Shown here piece after piece: positions 24,650 through 32,261 of a stretch of DNA of 32,261 nt. Origin of the DNA: Bacteroidia bacterium (GTDB taxonomy: Bacteria; Bacteroidota; Bacteroidia; NS11-12g; UBA9320); the NCBI GenBank assembly GCA_028247315.1, contig JAOKFZ010000021.1, positions 1 to 32,261 on the forward strand. Reading direction: 5' to 3'. Below the pieces are notes generated by a model, which saw only the letters and a program-made list of their open reading frames with translations, did no database searches and was not told the origin of the DNA. The position numbers and the translations under genes were made by a program. Each line of letters starts with the position of its first letter. The stretch's first letter is position 1.

Positions 24650-25750
24650 CTAGCGAATTACTGTTAATGTTTGCTCCAGATTATGATAGGTGCCAAAAGT
24701 GTCTTTAATACGATACTTAGCTAAATAGACACCGTGCGGTAGGTCTATAGTCTTAATTAGTTCTGCTGGAGAGTTAAGGTGTAAAACCTTTTGACCCCAT
24801 CGGGTGTATATGTCTACTGTAAGTTCTTGTATGAAAAGTGTGCTAAAATTCAGCTCATCGTTAAGCCCGTCTCCGTTTGGTGTGATAGAATTTGGGATAT
24901 AAAAATCAACAAACGGGAAAGCCAATACTTCAGTGTATGTTGTGTCAAAGCAGATATTTTGGTTTGATGCTACGAGAAAAGAGCTATAAACACCACTATC
25001 TGCATAGGTGTACTGTCTGGCGAAAGAAGGTGTTTCTGTGGTATAAATACCATCTCCATAAAATAATTCTGCTGAGGTATGATTGGTAGACTTATCTGTA
25101 AATAGGTAAGTCACTTCTAGCCCATTAGCCGAAAGATATTGACTAGCATAACTTGCCACTGGGAGCAAAAGTGTATTTGTAGTGACTGTGGCTGTGTCTT
25201 GACAACCCAAGGTGTCTCTCGCTATGCTTGCCAGTATATTCACATCTTGCTCTGCAGTAAAATAGAGAGCAGATGAGCCCTCTTTATTTGGTGTGTTTAC
25301 GTTGTTTAGGAGTACTCCGTTGTCATATGTTTTTACAAAAGAGAGTGTAGTATCAGAATCCCAAGTACTTATAACTTCGGCTTGCATGTTTTTGCAAGCA
25401 TCTGCACTGGTTAGGGTTATTTCTGGCTGTGGATGCACCGTAATGCTGGTATAGGCAGTATCTGCACAGCCAGATAGACGAGTAGCAACTAGACTGCTCA
25501 AGGTATATGTGCCTGCAGAAAGGTACGTATGCTTAATTGTTTTTGTATTTGAAGTGCTTTGTTGTGTAGAGTCTGTGGTGCTGGTATTCCACGTATGTAT
25601 CACTGTGCTCGTGTCTTCTACAGTAATGTTAGTGGTTAGTTCTATTGGTTGTTGGTTTATACAGATAGCTATATCTTGCTCGCTGTGCTGCACAGTAGGT
25701 AGATTTTGTATTGTAGTATACAAGGTGTCAGTAGCACTACAGCTGCCAAC
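24650..25750 (-). pseudogene. 5'-truncated T9SS type B surface protein (CHU_C / gliding-associated C-terminal domain)
   Basis: The visible product is a C-terminal fragment. It starts mid-domain with an Ig-like end (CSATDTLYTTIQNLP), then a PKD-like domain, further Ig-like segments, and a complete type B sorting domain: FYIPNSITPNGDGLNDELNF, then VDIYTRWGQKVLHL and a final HNLEQTLTVIR. There is no signal peptide, no ATG near the 5' end (TTG at 25723 is the only nearby start codon) and no promoter box. Upstream of about 25742-25750 the frame simply runs antisense into radC. Since type B cargo proteins need a signal peptide, this fragment should not be exported. It is the partner of the truncated radC at a head-to-head junction. 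Confidence 0.75.
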
Positions 25751-26374
25751 GGTCGAGAGACTCTGAGCAATGCCGAATTGCTCGGCATATTGATAGGTAA
25801 CGGTACACGCAGCAAAAGTGCCGTAGATCTCGCCAGAGATGTCCTCTCACTGGCAAATAATGATATAAATACCCTCGCTAAGTTGAGCATAAAAGACCTG
25901 TGCACCATAAATGGAATAGGTCCAGCCAAAGCCATCACCCTGATGGCCGCTATAGAATTGGGCGGTAGACGTAAGAAAGCAGAAACCAACGACAGTTTCA
26001 TACGGAAAAGTAAGGATGCCTATGATTTCTTTGGTCCTATGCTACAAGACAAGGACTATGAAGAGTTTTGGATATTGATGCTGAACAACAATAACAAGAT
26101 ACTACGTCCCTACCGTGTGAGCGAAGGTGGCATATCGCAAACCGTAGCCGATCCCAAATGAATATACAAAGCTGCCATAGAAAATAACGCCTCGCAACTG
26201 GTACTCTGCCACAATCACCCCAGCGGAAACTTGCAGCCCAGCCCAGCAGACAGGTCACTTACCAATAAACTAATAGCGGCAGGCAAAAACCTAGACATAA
26301 AAGTAATCGATCACATTATAGTAACCGATGGCGGCTACTATTCTTTTGCCGATGAAGGGTTAATACCCACTTAA
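25706..26374 (+). pseudogene. radC: radC/JAB-domain gene, 5'-truncated and interrupted by an in-frame stop
   Basis: RadC similarity begins abruptly at GRETLSNAELLGILIGNGTR (from 25751). The ATG at 25706 adds only codons antisense to the T9SS fragment, and the usual N-terminal ~25 residues (the DRPREKL region) are absent. The helix-hairpin-helix reads LCTINGIGPAKAITLMAAIELG. The MPN/JAB domain follows but is split by TGA at 26159-26161 after TVADPK. The same frame then continues with IYKAAIENNA, the metal-binding HNHPSGNLQPSPAD and DHIIVTDGGYYSFADEG to a stop at 26372-26374. The first product therefore lacks the catalytic motif. The family is often linked to DNA repair or mobile DNA, but its role is uncertain. 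Codons here are richer in G/C-ending forms than in neighbouring genes. Confidence 0.85.
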
Positions 26375-26384
26375 GTACTTCACT

Positions 26385-29300
26385 TTAAAATAATTTCAAG
26401 CTGCGTTTGAGCTTATGCGGTGCGAGGCCATTGAGGTCTAACACAAACGTGATACGCTCACTAAATTTGGTTATTCTATATTGTTGTGAAAGCCCACCAG
26501 TAGTACCGTCAAAATACTCCGAAACATTACTCGTTTGAGCGAGATTAAAGAAAATTTCAAACCGATCTTTTATTATCTCTAACTCTAATCCTGCATTAAA
26601 AATCAACTTACTCTGACTCCCATTCCACACTTCCTTGTCAATATCGTTATACGAAACAAACTCAACATACGGCTTTATTGGAATCTTTCCGGGCAATGGA
26701 ATGGTCAAGATAGCAGAGACAAACCACTTGTCTGCAGTACCAATATCCCCTACAAATTTGGATGCATTTGTACGATTATTAATCTGATTTTGGAATAAGC
26801 CCACATTTGCATTTCTGTGCATCAAATAATCATCAAACTTATAGTCATAGTAACCTGCTTTATCTCTACTTCCCAAAGCAAGATTATACCTACTCACATC
26901 ACTTGCCTTGATCATAGCCGCACCATAAATTCTAATGTCCAATGGTTTATTCTTGATTCCGATATCAATTTTACGTTTATACACTCCGCTAAGTTTCATG
27001 AAATCTGAAGAACGAATATCACTGCCAGACGAAGGGTAAATGGTGATAGAGTCGGAGCCAGAAGGCACCCGCTTTCTTTCTCCTAAAACATCGTCATACG
27101 TTAATCTGCCGTATTCTGCATTAAGCTCAAGAGCATAACCGTCGATTTTGCTATCGTTCTGTGCACGGTAGGTCAAGGTTACAAAAGAGTTACTTCGTGA
27201 CTTGGAGAATAATGGCCCCGGTAGTGTATCAGAAGAAATAAAATCAAATTGAGGGGAGAATAGTATGTGATCTACTGCCAAGCGTAGACTCTTAGATCGT
27301 GGACTTCTCAACGTAGATTTCTGAAAATGGTACGTCGCATGTGGCTGCACTTTGAGATAGTTGTAATTGCCATACACATAAGCATCATTTTCTCGTACAA
27401 CGCTTCCATCACTAAAACTATACTTCCTTGCTTCAACGCCTAGTTCTAAAAACGCTGCCTTGCCCTTTAGTGGTTTAATATAGTGGATAGCCGCTTCACC
27501 ATTAATGGTCTTTTTGTCAAAAGAATACAGAGGCAATACGTGATACTGCAACGGTTTATCACTCACACTATAGTTATGAATCCCTATCCCTACCATCATT
27601 CTATCATAGAAATTCCAACCAAGTGTTGGAACAACATATACTTCTTTATACTGTACTTTATCTAACCCCATCCCTACTTTAAATTTTATTTTGCTCTCCG
27701 TACTATTATTGCCTAGGTGGAGGTCTAGCGTCTGGCTTCGTGGGTCTATAGTTGCCTCTCTATGAGCTATGGTGTCTTGCAGTACTAGCGTCTTATTAAC
27801 GGGCACTGTGACCCACTGTGTGCTTACCACGCCATTGCGAGTAATATTTATAGGAACTGGTGCCGCTACAGATCCTTTGTTCTGGATTGCAAAACCTGCT
27901 TTGTGTTTGCATATACTGTAATCCATTTTAGTATCTGTATGGAGTAATTCATCAAAGAACCAACCCAAATCTTCGCCACTCGTTTCCTCAAAGCTTCTTT
28001 TCATATCACCTGGCAGTGGATGTTTAAATTTCCATTGCTCGTAGTAACTGGTCATACAGTTTTTGAAACGTGTATAGCCTAAATATGCTTTCAGGTAACC
28101 AAGCGACTTAGCACCTATACCATACACGCTCATGCCATAGTTTCCTTCGGTTAGTTTTTGGCTACTTGTTGCTATAGCTTGATGTCCACTTCTGAGCAAA
28201 TTATCCTTTACAAGAGCTAGTATAATACTGGTAAAAAAATCTGGTTTATCCATACTATCGTCTCGCATGGCTTCTTGTTCGTAGTAGCTATTGATGGACT
28301 CGTCCATCCATGGATATACGCGTTCATTATTGGCCAATATTCCGTAGAACCAATTATGCCCTACCTCGTGTACAATAACTTCTTCGCTCATAAAATCACA
28401 CAAGGTGATCATAGGATATTCCATTCCTCCACCCGCTTTTAGCTCACCATGCACTACCGTGGCATGACTATACGGATATGTACCTACATTTTCGGAATAG
28501 TATGTAATGGCTGTTTCAATATGATCTAAGTCCTTTCTATCTGGCTCTGCACCCACTACTCTTAAGCTAATCTCTTCATCTCCTACCTTAAGTTTTTTAG
28601 TCTCATAACCCCATCTTTTGCTCGCAAACCAAGCAAAATCGTGTACATCACTTGCGATAAAATGTACGGTCTTTAGCTGCTTTGAGCTAGCCAAAAGGGT
28701 GTCGCTTGTAACGGTCTTATTATCAGACAACTCACCTGGTGTGAGGCACTCACCCGTAGCCACTAGTGTGTAGTTTTCTGGCAATGTAATATTCACCTCA
28801 AAGTCTCCAAACTCAGAATAAAATTCGCCCTGATTCAGATAGGGCATTGGGTTCCATCCGTTTACATCAAATACCGCTGGCTTAGGATACCATTGAGTGA
28901 TGAAATAGTCTTGATCCTCGTGCCCCAATCGTGAAAAAACCTTGGGTATTTTCACTTCAAAAGGTGTCGAAATCGTACGTTTTTCACCACTTCTTATTGG
29001 CGTATTCAAAGTAAGCCTTGCAATATCACTATGTTCTTTGTTATCTATAGTGGCATATTCCCAATTGATGTTACCACCATTGGCAGAAAACGAAATACCG
29101 TTAATGCTCCCACGATCCTTTTCTTTGGCATAGTAAAAATCTAAGTCACCGTTTTCTTCCATTTGCTTACCAAAAGCCGTTTGATTGTTAGCGTATGCAT
29201 TTGGCCAAAGGTGGATGTACATCTCATTCATATTAATAGGACTATTATTATTATATGTTATTACAATTTCTCCCTTTAGTATGTGTGTTTCATCATTGAG

Positions 29301-29414
29301 AGACACGTCTATGCGGTAGTCTACCTGTTGTTGCCAGGACGACTGATTAATTTTTTGAGCGAGAACAAGAGCTACAACTCCTGTAAATAGTGTAGTTAAG
29401 ACCAGTTTTTTCAT
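26385..29414 (-). CDS. Secreted M1 family metallopeptidase (large, ~1000 aa)
   Basis: 1009 aa with signal peptide (KLVLTTLFTGVVALVLAQ). M1 features: an N-terminal beta domain (~30-250), the exopeptidase motif GGMEYP (319-324), and the zinc site HEVGH (339-343) with the third ligand Glu362 in WMDE, exactly 18 residues after the second His. The catalytic domain runs to about 480. The remaining ~450 residues form a strand-rich C-terminal region (many alternating stretches such as YALELNAEYGRLTY), resembling a beta-barrel or fibronectin-like extension; I do not see a YPNP-type T9SS signal. It would act as a zinc aminopeptidase in the periplasm or at the outer membrane. A near-match -7 box (TTATTTTG, 29437-29444) lies 22 nt upstream. 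Its stop is 10 bp from the end of radC (convergent). Confidence 0.9.
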   Translation of the reverse strand: MKKLVLTTLFTGVVALVLAQKINQSSWQQQVDYRIDVSLNDETHILKGEIVITYNNNSPINMNEMYIHLWPNAYANNQTAFGKQMEENGDLDFYYAKEKDRGSINGISFSANGGNINWEYATIDNKEHSDIARLTLNTPIRSGEKRTISTPFEVKIPKVFSRLGHEDQDYFITQWYPKPAVFDVNGWNPMPYLNQGEFYSEFGDFEVNITLPENYTLVATGECLTPGELSDNKTVTSDTLLASSKQLKTVHFIASDVHDFAWFASKRWGYETKKLKVGDEEISLRVVGAEPDRKDLDHIETAITYYSENVGTYPYSHATVVHGELKAGGGMEYPMITLCDFMSEEVIVHEVGHNWFYGILANNERVYPWMDESINSYYEQEAMRDDSMDKPDFFTSIILALVKDNLLRSGHQAIATSSQKLTEGNYGMSVYGIGAKSLGYLKAYLGYTRFKNCMTSYYEQWKFKHPLPGDMKRSFEETSGEDLGWFFDELLHTDTKMDYSICKHKAGFAIQNKGSVAAPVPINITRNGVVSTQWVTVPVNKTLVLQDTIAHREATIDPRSQTLDLHLGNNSTESKIKFKVGMGLDKVQYKEVYVVPTLGWNFYDRMMVGIGIHNYSVSDKPLQYHVLPLYSFDKKTINGEAAIHYIKPLKGKAAFLELGVEARKYSFSDGSVVRENDAYVYGNYNYLKVQPHATYHFQKSTLRSPRSKSLRLAVDHILFSPQFDFISSDTLPGPLFSKSRSNSFVTLTYRAQNDSKIDGYALELNAEYGRLTYDDVLGERKRVPSGSDSITIYPSSGSDIRSSDFMKLSGVYKRKIDIGIKNKPLDIRIYGAAMIKASDVSRYNLALGSRDKAGYYDYKFDDYLMHRNANVGLFQNQINNRTNASKFVGDIGTADKWFVSAILTIPLPGKIPIKPYVEFVSYNDIDKEVWNGSQSKLIFNAGLELEIIKDRFEIFFNLAQTSNVSEYFDGTTGGLSQQYRITKFSERITFVLDLNGLAPHKLKRSLKLF

Positions 29415-29490
29415 TATTCCGAAGATAATATGTTAGCAAAATAAGGACATTGAACGTACTTTGCAGTACATTGTATAGGGAAGTATTGCA

Positions 29491-29498
29491 TAACTTTG
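29491..29498 (+). promoter_or_regulatory. -7 promoter box TAACTTTG for the TPR/phosphosulfolactate synthase operon
   Basis: Exact TAnnTTTG, with a TTG at 29471-29473 as a possible -33 element 17 bp upstream. The box ends 17 nt before the ATG at 29516. Confidence 0.6.
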
Positions 29499-29515
29499 GA
29501 ATAGAGGAATAGTGT

Positions 29516-30916
29516 ATGATGGAAAATGACGATTTTTTGAACGAAGGGATGGAAGAAAGAGCTCGCTATTTTGAGCAAATGCTTGAGAGTGGAGATACTT
29601 TTTTTTACGACAATGACGAGCTCGGTCAGTTAATAGATTACTACCTTGATTTTGAGCAAATACAGAAAGCCACAGTTGCCATTGAATTTGGCGAATCCCT
29701 CTATCCTTTCGAAACCAACTACAAAATAAAAAAAGCGGAAGTCTACATTGCACAGCGTAACATAAATGGAGGCATCAAGCTCTTAGAAAAATACCGCACT
29801 ATAGAACCCAATAACGGAGAAATAGCCAAGCTACTCGGCGATTGTTATGCACTTAGCTTGCAGTATAAAAGAGCTTTGGAATGCTACCTATTTGCCCTCA
29901 ATCAAGACCAAGGCAATGATGAGTTGCTGATACGTTTGGCCCGTATAAATTTTGCCCTAGGCAATAACAATAAGGCGATGTCTTATCTCAATGCATTTCC
30001 AAAAGATTTTAGCTATGATGAGGTAAGTATACATGAGCTCATTCGCCTATTCTTAGACTACAACCAGTATAACGACGCCATACAATTCTTAAAGAAAGTC
30101 ATCGACGAAAATCCATACAACTATGGTGCATGGTATTTCACTGGCTTAATCAATCAGAAACAAGACAAGAATGAAGAAGGAATAGATGCCTATGAATTCT
30201 GCATTGCGATTGAAGAAAACAATACAATGGGACACTTGGGCAAAGGAAATTGCCTAATGGAGCTAGACCGCTTTGAGGAAGCCATAGAATCATTCAAACT
30301 GTCGCTGGACAATGATGAGAGTGACGCAGAGGTATATTGCAATGTAGCTGAGTGCTACGAAAACCTAAAAGATGACAATGCGGCGAAATACTATTATCTC
30401 AAATCCATAAAAATAAACCCCAACATCAGCGATGCATACTTTGGCCTTGGCACCGTATACAAACGAGCATTGCAATGGAAAGAAGCAGAACGGTACTTAC
30501 TCAAATCAATTGATATAGACCAGTATGAGAGCCTATACCACATAGAGCTCGCAGAAGTATATCTCATACAAGAGAGTAGTGCACGCTGCTACAAACACTA
30601 CCAACAAGCGTACGACATAGACTCAGATACTACAGAGATACTGTTAGATTTTGCCCATGCCAAGTTTGAAATGGGCGATATAGAGGATAGTGTACAATTG
30701 CTTCTAGAGAACCTAGAAGATCACGATGAAGACCACCGAATGTACTACCGCATAGCCTCGTATAGCTTCACACTTGGCCACTTTGAAAAAGGATATAATT
30801 TCTTACACGCTGCACTGGGCATTAACCCAGAAGCACATGTTTTACTGTTTGAATTTTCTCCTTTCACAGAAAACATGGAAAACATCACAAATATTATAGA
30901 TTTGTACACGAATTAA
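29516..30916 (+). CDS. Cytoplasmic TPR-repeat protein
   Basis: 466 aa without signal peptide, made almost entirely of tetratricopeptide repeats. Clear examples are AKLLGDCYALSLQYKRALEC, AWYFTGLINQKQDKNEEGID, GHLGKGNCLMELDRFEEAIE, VYCNVAECYENLKDDNAAKY and AYFGLGTVYKRALQWKEAER, about 10-12 units in all. It starts with a very acidic N-terminus (MMENDDFLNEGMEERARYFE). TPR arrays form protein-interaction scaffolds; the partner is unknown. Two adjacent ATGs (29516, 29519) are possible starts. Only 5 bp separate it from the phosphosulfolactate synthase gene, so the pair is an operon, though no mechanistic connection is evident from sequence. Confidence 0.85.
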   Translation: MMENDDFLNEGMEERARYFEQMLESGDTFFYDNDELGQLIDYYLDFEQIQKATVAIEFGESLYPFETNYKIKKAEVYIAQRNINGGIKLLEKYRTIEPNNGEIAKLLGDCYALSLQYKRALECYLFALNQDQGNDELLIRLARINFALGNNNKAMSYLNAFPKDFSYDEVSIHELIRLFLDYNQYNDAIQFLKKVIDENPYNYGAWYFTGLINQKQDKNEEGIDAYEFCIAIEENNTMGHLGKGNCLMELDRFEEAIESFKLSLDNDESDAEVYCNVAECYENLKDDNAAKYYYLKSIKINPNISDAYFGLGTVYKRALQWKEAERYLLKSIDIDQYESLYHIELAEVYLIQESSARCYKHYQQAYDIDSDTTEILLDFAHAKFEMGDIEDSVQLLLENLEDHDEDHRMYYRIASYSFTLGHFEKGYNFLHAALGINPEAHVLLFEFSPFTENMENITNIIDLYTN

Positions 30917-30921
30917 AACAA

Positions 30922-31686
30922 ATGATAAACCCAGAATTTAAACTCAATAACATTCCAGAAAGAAGTATAAAACCAAGACAAAATGGTATTACGATGGTCA
31001 TGGATAAAGGTCTAAGCACTCGACAAGCAGAAGACTTCTTGGAGGTATCTGCAGATAAGACAGACATTATTAAGCTCGGGTTTGGTACTAGCTCTGTAAC
31101 GCCTACGCTCGTAGAGAAGCTAAAAATATACAGTGATGCAAATATTCCTGTATACTTTGGAGGTACGCTTTTCGAAGCATACGTAATACGTGGCCAATTT
31201 GACGACTACAGACGTTTGCTAGACAAATACAAAATAACACACACAGAAGTTTCCGATGGAAGTATAGAAATAAGCCAAGAAGAGAAGTGTGGATATATCC
31301 GTTCCTTAGCAAAAGACTTCACCGTCCTAAGTGAAGTCGGTAGTAAGGATGCAGAAAAGATCATACCGCCATACAAGTGGATAGCCATGATGAAAGCTGA
31401 AATAGAAGCTGGTGCTTGGAAAGTAATAGCAGAAGCCCGTGAAAGTGGCACAGTAGGTATATTTAGAAACTCGGGTGAAGTACGCTCAGGACTGATAGAA
31501 GAAATACTACAACACATACCGCTAGACACCATACTCTGGGAAGCTCCTCAAAAAGTGCAGCAAGTATGGTTTATGTCGTTATATGGTCACAATGTAAACT
31601 TAGGAAACATTGCTCCAAATGAAGTAATTCCATTAGAAACACTTCGTTTGGGTCTACGTGGAGACACCTTCGACAAATGGTTATAA
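30922..31686 (+). CDS. comA: Phosphosulfolactate synthase (ComA family)
   Basis: 254 aa TIM-barrel enzyme of the ComA family (EC 4.4.1.19), which adds sulfite to phosphoenolpyruvate to make phosphosulfolactate. Recognised from TMVMDKGLSTRQAEDFLE (~24-41), DIIKLGFGTSSVTP, PVYFGGTLFEAYVIRG, VSDGSIEIS, VLSEVGSKD and the C-terminal NLGNIAPNEVIPLETLRLGL. In methanogens this begins coenzyme M synthesis, and in Bacillus (YitD) spore sulfolactate. In Bacteroidota the end product is not established by this sequence; sulfolactate or a precursor of sulfonolipids are possibilities. No ComB or ComC gene lies beside it. It is second in an operon with the TPR gene and ends at a strong terminator. Confidence 0.9.
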   Translation: MINPEFKLNNIPERSIKPRQNGITMVMDKGLSTRQAEDFLEVSADKTDIIKLGFGTSSVTPTLVEKLKIYSDANIPVYFGGTLFEAYVIRGQFDDYRRLLDKYKITHTEVSDGSIEISQEEKCGYIRSLAKDFTVLSEVGSKDAEKIIPPYKWIAMMKAEIEAGAWKVIAEARESGTVGIFRNSGEVRSGLIEEILQHIPLDTILWEAPQKVQQVWFMSLYGHNVNLGNIAPNEVIPLETLRLGLRGDTFDKWL

Positions 31687-31703
31687 AAACCAAACGAGAA
31701 TAC

Positions 31704-31739
31704 AAAAAAACCGCTAAGCATTGCTTAGCGGTTTTTTTT
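31704..31739 (+). terminator. Bidirectional hairpin terminator
   Basis: AAAAAAACCGCTAAGCA pairs perfectly with TGCTTAGCGGTTTTTTT around a very short loop. It lies between comA and the convergent small secreted protein gene. Confidence 0.9.
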
Positions 31740-31791
31740 ATGCGTGTAATTCTAAAAACTAGGTTAGCTATCAGTCTGCATTATTTTCTTC

Positions 31792-32196
31792 CTAATCTAC
31801 GGTTGGTCTACGGATGAGTGTTACTGTGATGGGTGTTTTACCATCGTCTGTAGATGGGCCTTTATAGATGAGAGATATTCGGTACGTGTCTAAAGCGGGC
31901 ACCTCAAACTGTAGTTGCTCTGTTCTTTGTTCTAGTGAGCTACCACCTATCGGTTTATTTTGTAAATCTGTAACAGCAATGAACGTTTCTATGTTCGCTT
32001 CTTTAATCGTCAAATTAATCAAATACTCATAGGCTGTATCTGCCGGAAACTCAAACTGATAGATACTCCTGTCTTGCAGTTCTAACTCCTGAGATCGAAT
32101 AAATTTCCACTCTGCAAGTGGATTTACATCAACTACTTGAGCATTTGCAGAAAACCCTGCACTTGCCAATAGTAAAAATAGAAGATATTGTTTCAT
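31792..32196 (-). CDS. Small secreted hypothetical protein
   Basis: 134 aa with a typical signal peptide (KQYLLFLLLASAGFSANAQ). The mature ~115 residues look like a single beta-sandwich-like domain: WKFIRSQELELQDRSIYQFEFP, YEYLINLTIKEANIETFIAVTD, LQFEVPALDTYRISLIYKGP and TPITVTLIRR. No family is recognised and there is no T9SS sorting domain or lipobox, so a periplasmic location is most likely. A near-match -7 sequence (TTAATTTG) lies close upstream at about 32210-32217. Confidence 0.7.
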   Translation of the reverse strand: MKQYLLFLLLASAGFSANAQVVDVNPLAEWKFIRSQELELQDRSIYQFEFPADTAYEYLINLTIKEANIETFIAVTDLQNKPIGGSSLEQRTEQLQFEVPALDTYRISLIYKGPSTDDGKTPITVTLIRRPTVD

Positions 32197-32213
32197 GGTT
32201 CTTGAAAAGCAAA

Positions 32214-32261
32214 TTAATCTTCGATTCTTTGCTTGTTCATTATTTCCTCTTTTAGACGGTT
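32214..32261 (-). CDS. Possible 3' end of a minus-strand gene (partial)
   Basis: A frame open from the right edge gives 15 codons (NRLKEEIMNKQRIED) and a TAA at 32214-32216, 17 bp before the ATG of the next gene. The charged helical composition looks like a protein C-terminus, but this is too short to be sure. Confidence 0.3.
   Translation of the reverse strand, partial: NRLKEEIMNKQRIED

Noticed and set aside
24560..24655. A 30-codon open frame (ADMPHTRKSLPHYNHKKADM...) downstream of the Smr gene.
   Set aside because: No start codon, promoter or recognisable similarity, and it overlaps the end of the T9SS fragment; chance cannot be excluded.
25706..26374. radC as a marker of a mobile or integrative element.
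   Set aside because: No integrase, att repeat, IS or tRNA target is seen around it; it is simply a decayed gene.

Overview
The window looks like a chromosomal segment of a Bacteroidota bacterium, most likely a Flavobacteriales-like marine or aquatic type (the order is an inference). The sequence evidence is: AT-rich DNA; exported proteins ending in type IX secretion (T9SS) sorting domains of both type A (YPNP...) and type B (ITPNGDGLND...); signal peptides ending in ANAQ or SAQ; TAnnTTTG -7 promoter boxes just upstream of starts; almost no Shine-Dalgarno sequences; an archaeal-type short ProS; and Bacteroidota-typical families (OmpP1/FadL porin, VF530, GEVED domain). I see no phage, IS element, CRISPR array, tRNA or rRNA.

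Layout. 1-3.5 kb: a membrane-anchored alpha/beta hydrolase, two tandem TetR-like paralogues on the minus strand, and a broken T9SS surface-protein gene closed by a strong terminator. 3.5-6.3 kb: a small holin_4_2-type membrane protein (minus), then an NhaC-type Na+/H+ antiporter with a downstream exported probable barrel protein (plus). 6.4-9.6 kb (minus): a tightly coupled VF530 / YdjM-like hydrolase / hypothetical operon, a cold-shock protein and a DEAD-box RNA helicase. 9.7-14.4 kb: one giant multidomain T9SS cargo (Asp-box propeller, PKD, MAM, GEVED, Ig-like, PKD, sorting domain). 14.5-21 kb: Tex, AccC overlapping a TerB-like gene, divergent CcmB, ProS. 21-24.6 kb: a low-complexity lipoprotein whose 60-bp repeat tract carries an in-frame stop, an OmpP1/FadL porin and an Smr-domain protein. 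24.6-26.4 kb: a scar where a 5'-truncated T9SS type B gene and a 5'-truncated, stop-containing radC meet head to head. 26.4-32.2 kb: a large secreted M1 metallopeptidase, a TPR protein plus phosphosulfolactate synthase operon, and a small secreted protein.

Functionally this is mostly housekeeping (RNA and translation: Tex, helicase, Csp, ProS; fatty acid: AccC; ion and cytochrome c: NhaC, CcmB) interleaved with cell-surface genes. No dedicated accessory system such as defence or conjugation is visible. The features most worth attention are the gene-decay events (three broken surface or DNA-processing genes and one truncated repeat lipoprotein) and a recurrent short-leader promoter layout in which the -7 box lies 5-22 nt before the start codon. 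That layout also lets several translation starts be corrected.
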